A stretch of DNA of 64,000 nt from Antedon mediterranea (Eukaryota; Echinodermata; Crinoidea; Comatulida; Antedonidae), in contig NC_092673.1 of NCBI RefSeq assembly GCF_964355755.1, positions 22,761,001-22,825,000 on the forward strand, given 5' to 3'. Both the position numbers and the translations under genes were made by a program. The notes under the pieces are model-generated. The model ran no database searches. It worked only from the letters and a program-made list of their open reading frames with translations, and was not told where the DNA came from. Positions 45,776-57,965 of this stretch are shown here, in pieces. Positions within the stretch are counted from its first letter, which is position 1; each line of letters starts with the position of its first letter.

Positions 45776-47622
45776 AAATTTCAATCAACCCCCCACACAC
45801 CATTTTTGCCAAATATCATACCCAGACTCAGAGTACAATACAATCATGTAATTACAAAATACTTAAGCACCATTTTTGTAATAATAAAAATAAAAGAAAG
45901 CACTTCTCTATTACACTTGCCCCTTATGAAAGCATTTGTTAAAATTAATAAAAATAAATTATATTAAAAATCACTTAAAAATAAATAATAAAATGAAATA
46001 AGCAAATATATTTATTGTACATTTTAAAGTTATTTGATGCATTGAACCAGTGTTTGTTAATTATGTATGATTTCCTAATGTTTGTTCCTAAATATGATTT
46101 TCCTATTATATAGTGTTATATTATCCTTAAAAACAGGTAAATTGTCAGCACTGTAATTTCTTAACTATCTATTCTTAAAATTATATAAAAATAATATTAA
46201 TTAAAGTACTGAAAATTTGAATTCTTAATTAAAATTTTAAAAAGTGTTCTGTTTTAAACAATCATTCAGCAGCATATACTCCTACAATTAGAGGCTTGAA
46301 CAATGACCACATTGCAATTTATTGGCTGTGATTGTGTTGCATACACTCAAAAATCAAAAACAAAATGTTGTTATCGATAGAATGTGCTAGCATTCCTGAC
46401 GTATTCAATCTTTACTGCCGTTTGATAAGGAAATTCATTCCTTAAATGGGGAAAATATTTCATGATACTGTGATGTAAAGATTAATCATACTATTCAAAA
46501 CAAAGCAGAGCCATGTGGAAGAGCAGCTAAAAGAGATGCACATTAAACGTTGGTATTTGATTGAATTATTCACCAGCCTACCGCTTCACACAAAATTGTT
46601 TTCAAACATCTGACCGTGCAATAGACTAAATAACCAACGGCATGTGATACAAATTTAACTAAATAATAAAAATGTATAGACTATAGCTTTAATTTTAATA
46701 ACTATTAAATGAGTATATAACACTCATTTCAAATTTTTTGGGATGAATTCTGCATACAAAATCAAAATCCAGGTGGTTTTTTTTTCACAGACAATCTCAA
46801 TTGTTTCAATAATTTCTGTATTTCCGTTGATTAATTTATGTTAATTTAGTTTTGTTATATGTACAGTGTATAATAACCTAATAACCTTTTTTCTAATGTA
46901 AACAGAGTGATTATAATAGACATAGTTTGTTTACAAAAGCAGCATACTACTACTCTAAACTTGAAATGCTTTGTCTCACGCTACTACCGCACGCTTATCC
47001 AACTACACTGACTTGCTTATTGCATCATTTTTACATCTACTGAAATTGCATGTATATAACTTCTTATTAAGAAATTACAAATTGAATTTTATAATATTTA
47101 AAGGAGAAATATTGAAGATGTCAATCAAGACAAATTTTTTATTAAATTCATCAATAATTTTAGAATGTCAACATTTTATTTTTTGTAATTGATTAGAAAA
47201 TGTTTAACTATTAATAATAATAGACAGGTATATTAACAATATAAAAAAATATTGCCCCAAATTAAAAAAGATCACACTTCTTCAGTTCTTCTATAGACCA
47301 CATACAGTAGATATCAATTTTGCATAATGAATGCCATATGAGATGCGTTCTTTTATCATCAGACAGTCTTTGATAATCAATTTTTCTATCCATCAGTAAG
47401 TCTTGCTCTCATGGGCATTACTTTTACAGGTATTAGTTCCTTCTGGTCATTAGGAATAGATTATAGTATCTAGATTCAGCCTAGGCCCCAAGATCTCCAA
47501 CCTAATTTCTCCAGTCTATTGGCTTTTAGTACAGTAGGCTTATTCACAGAGATTGGATACGTCAAATTCCCAAACCTTTCTTCTTTTCTGCTCCTTGTTA
47601 TCACTCCTCTGGGTACCATTTC

Positions 47623-50600
47623 CTAAGTGGATTGCTGATACATGGTCAGGTACCACTCCCTTTCATGATACTGTACGTTACCACTCCCTGTATCGCTATT
47701 ACTGTACATCCTTAAGTATGATTCCAGGCTATATGGCTGTAGGTTTTGGTTCCTTCTGCTTATTTGTCCTTCAAGAAATGCAATAATTAACATTTTTAAA
47801 TTGTTTTTATTCATGTAATTGTTGACAAATTTGAGTTACAATTAATAACTACTGTAGACATCCTAGTAAAAATACCAGCCCCACATGCCAGATATGATTT
47901 TAAAATGTAATTTAACCTGCTCAGTAATATTCCAGTCATTTTTATTGCGTATAACCTCCCATCCCACAACAACCTAAGTAGTATATTTCCAACCATCGCG
48001 TATTTAATCAAAAGCTGTCCAAATACAATTGCGGTCATTTTGATACCCCATGGGTATGAATGCGTGCAATAACAAAACTTGTATAACAAACAAGCAGTGG
48101 GGAAAAGTGGGAATATTGGATCAAAGATGGCGGTTGAAGTTAAAATGTCATATACACCCAGTACAGTACAATTGTCTATGTGTGCAGTAGGAAAAATGTA
48201 AATAACAATAACATTAACAAACTGAAAGTGAAAGTGTTTATAGTTAAAATGTGAAAAGGAAATTATTGGTAGAATAATTGTATAAATATTACAATGTAAC
48301 CTTTGTTTTATTTTAGTTGTAAAACCAGATTTGCATAGTGTGAAGAGAAAAATACATCAAAGAGAGGCCTGTTTTTTTTGTTTTTTTAAATGTTCAGAGT
48401 TGTTACTGCGCATATGTAATTGCCCTGGTATTAAACTGACCAATCATAATAGTATCAAATCAAATATTGCCAATTATACTTTCCCCAAAGATTTCTCAAG
48501 GTTCGTGTATGCGTGTATGAAAACGTGTAATAAATCGGGAGATCAAACTATGTTACATGTAACAATTTATGCAGATGTGAAAAGGGTATTATTTCTTTTA
48601 CCATGGAAGAATTAGGATTCCTCCATGCTTTTCCCTGCACACCTAAAAGAAAACTGCGATAATATAAATAACTTACTTTTTCCTTTTATGTCGATATATA
48701 ATGTAGACTAGCCCAGCTATAGCAGCCATCATTAGAATTGTTGTAACAACTCCAACTATTGTCATTGCTATAAAAAGAGAAGATTATAATATAAAATTAG
48801 TATTAAATTGTTTATTTCATGACCAGTTTTGGGTAAGTGAAAATAGTTGCTGTCCTACGTGCATTGCACGTTAACATGCACATTCCAATGGTCTGATACT
48901 TGATAGTAATGTACTTTAATAAGGCCCCGTTTCTGCTGCCAAAAATATACCGTATATATACGGTATATTTTATATACGGTATATTTTTTGGCAGCAGAAA
49001 TGGGTCTCATAAAAATATACCGTATATATTTGCAGTATATATACTGCATAAATATCCCCATCGTTTGTGGATATTATACGGTATATTCCAAAATATACCG
49101 TATATTTCGTTCCCCGTTTCTGCTGCACTCAAAATATACCGTAAATGTGACCCGATTCATGACACGAGGTCAAAAACTAATAGAGCGCGACGCGTTTGTT
49201 TTGGTTTTTCTGCTGCACTGAAAGTTGAAACACACGTGTAAAAGCAAGCAACAGATCAAAATGTCACTGTGGACCGAACAAATCACTATTTTTGCAATTC
49301 AATTGTGGGGGGAAGCGAAAGTTGGGGGGAGACTGCATGGCAACAGAAGAGATACCGAGATTTTAATTACAATAAATCGAATGTTCTTACACAACAACGT
49401 GATGTAAAATCATGGTAAAATACTGTATAATAGAAAATGGAAATTAAAACGGCAATATAGGATAATATAGCATAATATAAACTCAATTTGAATAACAGAG
49501 TTGATTTATAGTGACATTTCTAGATTGTGCTTGTATGTGCGGTGTAAATTCGTTGCCACTTCTGCTCATTAGATTTAAAATAGAAAGCAATGCTACGACG
49601 TTTTGAGAAACCATCATTGTTTTGTTTTTGTCAGCATGTACCGGTAGGTAAAAACCTCACTACACGAGGTCAATCCATACTTCCGTCTCACGAAATGCAT
49701 TTTGGGTAATGAAAGTCAACTTTTTTACAACCCACCCACGGAGTATGTGCAGCGGAAATGGTGCACGAATTTCATATACGGTATATATACGGTATATTTA
49801 TACGGTATATTTTGGGTTGGCAGCAGAAACGGGCCCTAAAAGTAAAACCTCCAGTTTGAATCTCTATCCTAGATTATCTTTACCGCGCTACACACAGGAT
49901 GACACAAAAACTTTAGATTTCAATTAGATGTGCAAGCATAGATACTTTAAATAATTTATACAGCTATAATTAAAAACAAAAAGGTTAAACACACAATTGT
50001 AATTTTACTATTCAAATGCTCTTCTATAAATAAAAAAATATGATTAGTAAACTATTAAGCTCTTGCATATATTTCCATATACTGTATTATATAATGAATA
50101 TTTAAATTTAACACATGTTAGTTTCACATCCACTATTTGAAATTGTTTGATGTCAGGGGCTACATTAGCTATTGTGACGGACCAAGCATAAGAATTTTAG
50201 TCTAAAAATATAGTCACTGTTACATACAAATATGATCACAAAAACGGAAAATTGATTAGAAATTGAACGATTTTTTAAAACTGTTTATGACCATATAATA
50301 ATTTTTTTTAAATGTAATTGCTACACTAGTCGTTAGCTCCAAAAATGTGACAAAGGAGACAATGTGAAGGACGTAGCAATTGTTTTTATTTGACGTTGTG
50401 TTTCTTTTCACATCAGACTCATCGTTTACCATATAAGGTAGTAGAATCAGATCTATAACTTTTCTCACATATGACGTTATTTTTATTTCCTTGTTTAAAG
50501 TACTATAGCCTTTTTAATTCTGAGTATCAAGTTATCATAGATCTCTGTACATTGATTCGTAATTATATTCTTAATCACGCCTTTCATTGGACTTCATAAT

Positions 50601-53600
50601 AAAATGAGTAATATTGCTATAATAGCTTCTTTTGTAAATAATTAAAAATTATGGCAAATCTGCTCATTGACATTTATTTATAGCTCTACATATGGCTAAA
50701 TTAGCCAATAAAAATGGTGTTAATAACTTTCTCTGATCATCTAATGATTAAAATTATACTATTATAATATAAGGTCAGAATGCGTCATTAGCCGTTCTTT
50801 GCTCTTTTGGTATATGCGTAGGCCTTCCTTCATTCAATATCTTCCATCTGCGTGATTAAGACATTCCCAATGAAACTACTTAAAAGATGTGATATTTATC
50901 AATAACATTAATCCGTCAGTTGGTTGTAAAATGCTTTCTCATCTTCAGACTTTGATCTTATACAGTCATCAAAATGAATGTAAATATAATCTTAAAACAT
51001 TGTTACTATAAACATATGAGTAACCATGACAGCTCTGACATCACTATATCAAACACATGAATAATTGACAAAGTTCAATGTACTCATTTATTTACACATT
51101 ATTATTACCTATGATTTATCCTTCTTTTGTCTCTAGCTATAATTAATTTACATGCTCATATCTTAGTATGGCTTTCTGTCACTAAAGAGAATAAGTGTGA
51201 TTGCTAGCTAAGGGCCTTTCTTTTTATCCACATCCCTTTACTTTCACTCAAATCATTATGTTAATATTTATTTATCTATACTCTTTTTGTTGTGGTGAAA
51301 TTAAATATTGAATTGAATTGAATCTCCAGTAATCTCTCAGTATCTCCATCTCCCCCAGCCCCCTCAGTGTAGGTGAGCCATAGGGTTCCAGGACGATTCG
51401 GCCCTGAGACGGCTCACTTTAAACCAAATTCATATTACTTTTTTAAAGGTCTTCAACAATCCGTATTTTATTGATATTGACAATGTTGATATTATAATAT
51501 ATATAATAATTACTAAAAAAACGTAATTTTATATTCAATTTATTACTTCGAAAACCTTGTTTATTTCGTGCATTCGCCAAGCGGCCAACAGAGGGCGTAA
51601 CTTATTTACATCGTTCGCGTGACTAAAAAATGATCATTTTCGACAATGTTTTTAAAATGTTTTCTTTATTGCATCTTTTTTCATAGTAGTACTACCCTAT
51701 CGTCTCTCTGAAAATAAAGTTTGGGGAAAAAAGCTTATTTTATGCTTAAATTTAAGTGTGCCGAATCGTCTCAGGGCCGAATCGTCCCGGGCCGAATAGT
51801 CCAGGGCCGAATAGTCCAGGGCCGAATCGTCCCAGGGCCGAATCGTCCCGGGCCGAATCGTCTCAGGGCCGAATCATACCGTTACCGAGCCATAGTACTA
51901 AATTACCACTTGTTTGTTTAAAGGGAAAGTGCTCCCTTAATAGTGTCTAGCCAAGTAACGATGTTCCAAAACAGGGTTTTACTGTATGTTAATTAAAATA
52001 GGTATGGTTGTTTCTATATATAGTTCATTTTTGTTTCTAGAATCTGATTCTTACTGTTTTTGATTGATTATTATGTAATTTAAACAAAAGATTTTAAAAA
52101 TAAATGTGTATACTACTATACATTCCATTTATTACCATAAATTATTATGTTTTAATGATCGATAGTGATTTCTTAAAACTCACACTTCTACACAGTGACA
52201 TACTTTATCTAATTACACTATTAATATTGGTTTACTCGTTTTTTCTTCTAAAAAGTGGAACACATTAGCGATTGTAATTGCCACGTTTCAGTCTCATATT
52301 TTGTAATTTATTTCTGCTACTGGCAGATGTAAAATATACATTGCTAAGAGTTAAAAGTTAGAAAGTGTAAAATGGAATGTTGCAAAATGGTAAACTAATA
52401 TAAAGTAGGTTTAATTATTTTAACTACTACAAAGTAGCTTTGCGTCAGTAGCTCAGGTGAGTCAGATGGTTTTCCTTTTTCTCACATATAATTGTACTCG
52501 GAATGCTCAATACATAAAAAAGTTTCATACACAGCATTCATATTATTGCAGTACCCTCTGCCTCTCAGGACTTAAACCTAACAGTAGCCATCAGTTCAAG
52601 CTTGGTGGTCTAGAAGTATTAACAGTGGGCTAGAAGTCAATATTAGCAAGTGAGTGACTGAGCGGTTTCTAGATAGTGGAACCATAATTACATAGTCATA
52701 ACAAGGGTTCGAGGCTCCATGGTTCTGATAGTAGAATGAATCTTCTCGGATAAGGACTATAAACCGTAGGTCCAGTTTATACATCTAGCTCATGTGAACT
52801 TTAAAGAACCTAGTACATCCTTCGAGATGAGTGTAGGGGGTTACCCCGGTGTACTAGTACATCACAGCCACTGATCATAACTGAGCCTCTGGGAGACCAG
52901 TCTTTGACTGAAGAGGTTGCCCAGTATAAATAAAATATTTCAATAGGAGAGTTTCATGATACCTGGCTTGTAGAAATTATTTTTGGTTAGAAGAATTGAA
53001 TACTTTTATACTTCGGAAGCTTAACCCAACCTTCCATGGTTCAATATAGGCCTACCAGCTGCATATGATTCATTGTGTTTTTGTTATTGTTTACTAACAA
53101 ACATGATTTTTTTAACACAAGAATTTTTCTTATGAATGTATGTATCTGTGAAATAATTTATTTTGTTCAATCCCAGAGCCGTTAATTTGTCAATTTAAAA
53201 TTTAAATAAATTTTCATTCAAATTCATTCGTTATCTTTCATTTCTATCTTCTGTCAATTTACATACATGATAGATAATTTCTAGGATTGGTCTTTACATC
53301 GTACATCATAGTCAAAACAAATTATATCCCGAGGTAGTATCCGTATACGAGTAACATTCAGTCAACCTGTCAACAAGCTTGTTAGAAACTTGAAATTAGG
53401 CAAATGCACTGCATTGCCCCTAATTACAGTAATAAGCTTAGGAAAAATATGAATAATTTAAAATGATGTACACCTAAAGCAAGCCTTTGAGTCAAATAAT
53501 TTGTGATATATTATTTATTTTGCATTTAAAACTTGTAATATTTAATTCATAACAAGGACAATTAGTGATAAAAAAAAATACTGGGTAATAAAAACTGAGG

Positions 53601-54970
53601 CAGGATTTACGTAAATATATAATAAAATGAGGCTCTGTTCACATAGATTTATAATTTAGTATAGTTTATAGTATACCAACTCAAAGTCACTGGGGTGTCA
53701 TAGAGGGTATGGCAAGGATTACAAATGGGCTGAAATAGTCTAGTCTTTCTTGCACCTACAAAATCCAGCATCTGACTCCACAGTCGGCTACTAGAACAAA
53801 AGTAACTGGGAAACATTTATAAACTCAAAAATATAGCAACTCTTATGTCATCCAAGTGATCCTACATTTTTTATATTTTATTTTTTATATTTTATTTGTT
53901 TTTAACTGTTCTGTATATATCTTTTAAATTATGCCTACTGTGTATTTATATTATAATTTTTATTTACTTTTAAACTTATAACTGAACCATTTTGGAGAGC
54001 AGTACTGCGTTACTGAAAATGCAATCCAGTCATATCATATCATATCATATCATTTATTTCGCCAATATACAGAACAGTACAAAAAAAAAACAATACAAAA
54101 GTAAGTCAATGAGGCCGGATAACCTAAAAGTTATAAATAAAAATAACCGTCGAGAGGCTCTCCACATCGAAATACTTACATAAAATGAATAATACATGGA
54201 AAAGTCAAGTCAAAAGAATGAATAAATAAATACTAATCTGTCAACATTGAAAATGTAATTACTGTATGTACAGTTGTATACTACAGTCGTACCCTTCCTC
54301 TATTAAACTACACTATCAAACTTTATGTGATAAAAAATGTGCCCATATATGGACATGATGATGTCATATCACTACCATATTTAAACATAGTGTAGACAGA
54401 GCTTAAGAAACACTCTTGAGTCTTAATATCCCCTAATAGTTGTTCTACTGAATTTTTATACAAAGGTGGAGGTCCACCTGGTCTACTGTACCCTGAATTT
54501 TCACCTTTCACACAATGCATAAAAATATTTCTGGAATTGAAAGTGTTTAATGCACAACCATTAACTTTCCTTCCTAAAGTGCTTAAATTAAAGTTTACTA
54601 GTCACTGATAATGGTAGTTTATGTTCATTGGTCAGTGTAAAAATCACAAATTAATGTCCATCAATCTGGTCTCTATCCGAATCTATTTCATAGTTCAGAC
54701 AAAAATACAAACATAAATCTGCATGAGTCTGATTTGTATGTAACCATACTGACAATAGTTTATAGAGCAAAATTCTTACTATTATCATCATCCTGAAGTG
54801 TTGCCACGTCTCCCGTATCATTGTATACCTCTGGAACATCGATACCACCTCCTCTTGTTGAAACCCTCGGCATGTCGGGTAATTTCGGAAGGCTTAGTGT
54901 TGGGAAATTCGTACATTGGCTTACAGTTGTGAGAGTATCAAAGCACATTGCCTGTTTCGACATTTTGAAT
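47623..54970 (-). CDS. Small single-pass membrane protein B (CFDT family), 3 coding exons, about 135 aa
   Basis: Exons: 54780-54970 (ATG at 54961-54963, ends phase 1), 48677-48767 (ends phase 2), 47623-47755 (stop TAG at 47623-47625). Exon 1 encodes MSKQAMCFDTLTTVSQCTNF, then LSLPKLPDMPRV and an acidic stretch with an N-glycosylation sequon (NDT, residue 48) ending LQDDDN. Exon 2 is almost all membrane segment (VGVVTTILMM...GLVYIIY) followed by RHKRKK. Exon 3 is a 43-residue tyrosine-rich tail containing YLRM, SNSDTGSGNVQYHERE and TMYQQST. Exon phases match paralogue A exactly. A strong acceptor at 54971-54972 lies 7 bases before the ATG, so the 5' leader is spliced. The exon 3 acceptor is a tandem AAG/CAG pair, so a one-residue variant is possible. 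A further phase-1 exon could hide in the 6-kb intron 1, which contains two transposons. Function unknown. Confidence 0.7.
48923..49836. mobile_element. PIF/Harbinger-like MITE with nested palindromes, 914 bp
   Basis: Terminal inverted repeats GGCCCCGTTTCTGCTGCC and GGCAGCAGAAACGGGCCC, flanked by TAA on both sides (48920-48922, 49837-49839), fitting the TWA target site of PIF/Harbinger elements. Both ends carry arrays of ATATACCGTATA palindromes. Extra inverted copies of CAGCAGAAA stand inside (48993, 49118 and 49207), as if smaller elements were nested or the ends duplicated. No transposase. It lies in intron 1 of membrane protein B. Confidence 0.85.
51231..51335 (+). repeat. LINE 3' end fragment with (TTGAA)n tail
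   Basis: Ends GTGGTGAAATTAAATATTGA then TTGAA repeats; the same tail type as at 1073-1096. Confidence 0.4.
51384..51886. mobile_element. TU-like foldback element C, 503 bp
   Basis: Left end GGTTCCAGGACGATTCGGCC and right end (reverse) GGTAACGGTATGATTCGGCC are inverted repeats, flanked by a perfect 9-bp direct repeat GAGCCATAG (51375-51383, 51887-51895). The right arm contains about eight 16-17 bp repeats of CAGGGCCGAATCGTCC; the left arm has one. The interior is AT-rich and non-coding. It lies in intron 1 of membrane protein B. Confidence 0.88.
52645..52945 (+). mobile_element. tRNA-Ser/Leu-like SINE, diverged full-length copy
   Basis: GTGAGTGACTGAGCGGTTTC head, GGGTTCGAGGCTC B box, body and 3' end TTGCCCAGTATAAATAAAAT. 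A box has changes; probably inactive. Intron 1 of membrane protein B. Confidence 0.82.
54030..54180 (-). mobile_element. LINE 3' end fragment with (ATGAT)n tail
   Basis: Minus strand ends TATTGGCGAAATAAATGATA followed by GATAT repeats (54032-54053), typical of a 3' end copied by target-primed reverse transcription. Confidence 0.45.
54308..54404 (-). mobile_element. MITE copy 8, shortened
   Basis: CTACACTATCAAACTTTATG through GTGCCCATATATGGACATG to AGTGTAGACAGAGCTT, about 97 bp with an internal deletion. Intron 1 of membrane protein B, 375 bp below exon 1. Confidence 0.75.
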
Positions 54971-55099
54971 CTGAAAAAACAACAAAGTGAAACAAAGTCT
55001 GTTATATTATTGCTATTCCATGTAGGCTGCCAATTTCCTGTATTTGCTTTTGAACTTTACTGTGTTTTAGTTTTAAACGTCACTGAGTTTTAGTTCATG

Positions 55100-57700
55100 T
55101 GAACAAAAATAAAAATAGACATTTTACTAGATGATAAAATGTATTACAATCTCACACAAAGTTTTGTATTAAAATGTTTTTGTTGAATAGGCCTATGCCA
55201 TTTTAATGTCACATAATGTACCTGAAAAAAAAGTGTTATTTAAAGCAAAAAAAATAGTCAAATTGACTGGAAGTAAATGGGTTTTTGGTTGAATTTAACT
55301 GTTTATTTTGTGTTTTTATAAAAAAAAAATTTTCTCCAGAAGTAATTAACTATATAAGAATTATTATGTATTTTTTTGTGATCTTAATTTTTCATGTTTT
55401 TTGCGGGCAATACGTCCTTAAATTTCATGTTTTTGTATATTATTATTTTGTTTATTTTTTACTCCGGAAGACTTTCTTAAGTACACTATACCCTACTCTC
55501 TGTGAATAGTATACCAAGTTCTTTTATTGTGCACAGGAACAATGTATGCACATGGAACCAACAGCTTTACGTCCCATCTGGAAGATAAGAGTAAAAGTAT
55601 TTTCCTCTCTAAGAATACAAGCCATACTGTATGGCTCTCACATTCTAGTTTGATTTACCATTATTCCACAACACTCAATGAAGAGTCCATACAGCACCCA
55701 GTTTCCTAGAGTATCTTCAAGTTCTCTGGGCCCAATATTGATTAACTTTTGTGATTTGACAAGAACCAGTTTTTTAACGTTATATGACTAAATATCAAAC
55801 CTTATCCCCAAACCCTAGTATTGTGCATAGACCAGACCTCGTACATAAGCATTAAAATGACTATTATCTTTGTCAGCACAGAGAATGAGCTACATACATC
55901 ATGTTGCATTATCAATGTGAACAACAACCTGCCAATATTCATATAGTACTTTGTAAATGCATTGTTTAATGCTAATAATTCTTTAATATGCTGTAGGATA
56001 CATCATTTTTATATTTTAATCAAAAAGCAATTGGTACACTTTAGAGTGATGGATTTCTTCCTTTTAGCCAATTGACAGCGTCAAGGATAGTCAAAGTGAG
56101 CTTAAAGCTAGTAGGACAAAAAAAATTGTTGGAAATCAGAATGTTACTTTGTAAATATGTTTTGAATCATAGTTAAAAGCACCATAGAAATTTCTTTAGC
56201 AGCCTATTTTATTGTAACAAACACAGGTAAAATCTAGTGATATCAATTAAAATAGAATCGATTTGACTACCAGTTTAAAATGTACCTGTTGAACCAAGCA
56301 GGATTTTTACAAGGGGGTTTGTTTTTGTACAAACATATAAATCTCTTAAGCAACGAAATAGCTAAATTGCCTCAACACACGCCGCGGAAAAATGGGGAAA
56401 ATTTCGTGTGGCTAATTTAGGCCTATTAAACACAATCACTGCTGATCTCCATGAATAGGAAAAAAGAGGGTAAAGGGAAAAGATGCTCAAACCCCTACAG
56501 GCGTGTGTTTACATGAAATTGTTAATACATATGCGAATAACTCATCCAACATATTCCACTGCATATTATGTAGTATTTATTGTTCTTTGTTCCTGTTATA
56601 TAAATACTGATTTCCAATAGGAAACAATCGTTTGACTATTTTTGATTTGACTATTTATTTTTCATTTAACATGAATATCTTTTTTTTTTTCAATGACCAG
56701 ACAATTTTTTTTTTTAGATAAGACTCCTCACGATGATTTATAGAACAAAAAGTTTGTGAAATTTCTAATTTTAGTATCCTCAATTGTTATATTACATTAC
56801 CCCTTCATTAAAAACAATACATGTGTCATGTCAAATCAAACTTTTTAACAATTTTATACATACATTATTTTAGGCCAAATAAATAATGTATATAAAAAGG
56901 CAGCACAGACTTTTTTTGAATATTTGTTTCTGTTTTTTTAAGGTATATTGTTTTTAAAACAAAATCAAATTTGCATGATCACAGTTGTTGTTATAAACGG
57001 AAACTGTACTTTTAAATTATATTTCTCATGTTGGTACATTACAAATGATAATAATTAATATCCCCTCAAAAAACAAAAACCAATCCTGAATGTAAAACTT
57101 TTTTTTTTTTTGGCCATATCAAGTTTTGTCTTGTGTTATCTTGATTTACATACTGTAGTGTTCTTATCTTAATATGTCCTTTGTGAAACCGAAATCAATC
57201 AGTGTAATTTAAGATTATCTGAAAAAATAATACTGAGACTTGTTCTTGTTAATGTGGCATAAAAGAAAGTGAATATGTTTCTGGGTTTTTGAAGTATAAT
57301 TTCAAAAAGGTAATAATAACATTTGTGGTTTGTGAATAAGCAATAGATAAATTGCATGGTTCTGTCATCACACATGCTGAAAAAGGTCACATTTTCATAG
57401 TCATTGTTATTCTTTAATGTAGAGTTTAATAATGAATCCTGTGGTAGTATGGTTCAAATCCTGATATATTCTTTTTCTCGCAGCAAAGGCAATGCCCACA
57501 GTATCCGAAAGTAGTAATAAATATACAGTCACTCCCAAACCGGACTCTATGAAAACCACAAACACTTTTAAACCAGGATACCTTTACAGACCAAAAAGTC
57601 ATAACATTTATATAATAATAAATATATGCTGGAAAGCAAGACTAAAAAAAATGTTTTACCAGTCCAAAGTGTCCGGTTGTGAAAATTTTGACTAATCATA
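55100..57700. other. AT-rich sequence, nothing clear
   Basis: No gene or bounded repeat supported. Presumed 5' intron of membrane protein B if its leader exons lie upstream. Confidence 0.4.
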
Positions 57701-57712
57701 AAGTTTACCTAC

Positions 57713-57779
57713 CGTTAATATTCAACTGAGGCTGGTTAACTAAGTTGGTCTCTTTCTGATGTGTTTGAAGTGCTGGTAA
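57713..57779 (-). other. Possible untranslated exon upstream of membrane protein B
   Basis: On the minus strand an AG acceptor (57780-57781) and a GTAGGT donor (57707-57712) bound 67 bases with no usable start codon. Membrane protein B needs at least one 5' non-coding exon. Assignment is positional only. Confidence 0.2.
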
Positions 57780-57965
57780 CTAAATCCAAGTATATATTAG
57801 TCACAGTCGTAACGGTTTATAGCATTTTCTTCCTGATCACAACATAAAGTTTTATCTTTAACAAATGACGTCTTCGAGCTGTAAAAGTACATTATTGAAA
57901 AGTGCTATAACAATCTCGTAAAGATATGTTTACTGGTTGACTAATGAAACAGATTGGCACAATCA

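Noticed and set aside
48331-48615. 94-codon plus-strand frame preceded by an acceptor-like TTTTATTTTAG
   Set aside because: No partner exon in phase was found, it has no recognisable domain, and it is antisense within intron 2 of membrane protein B.
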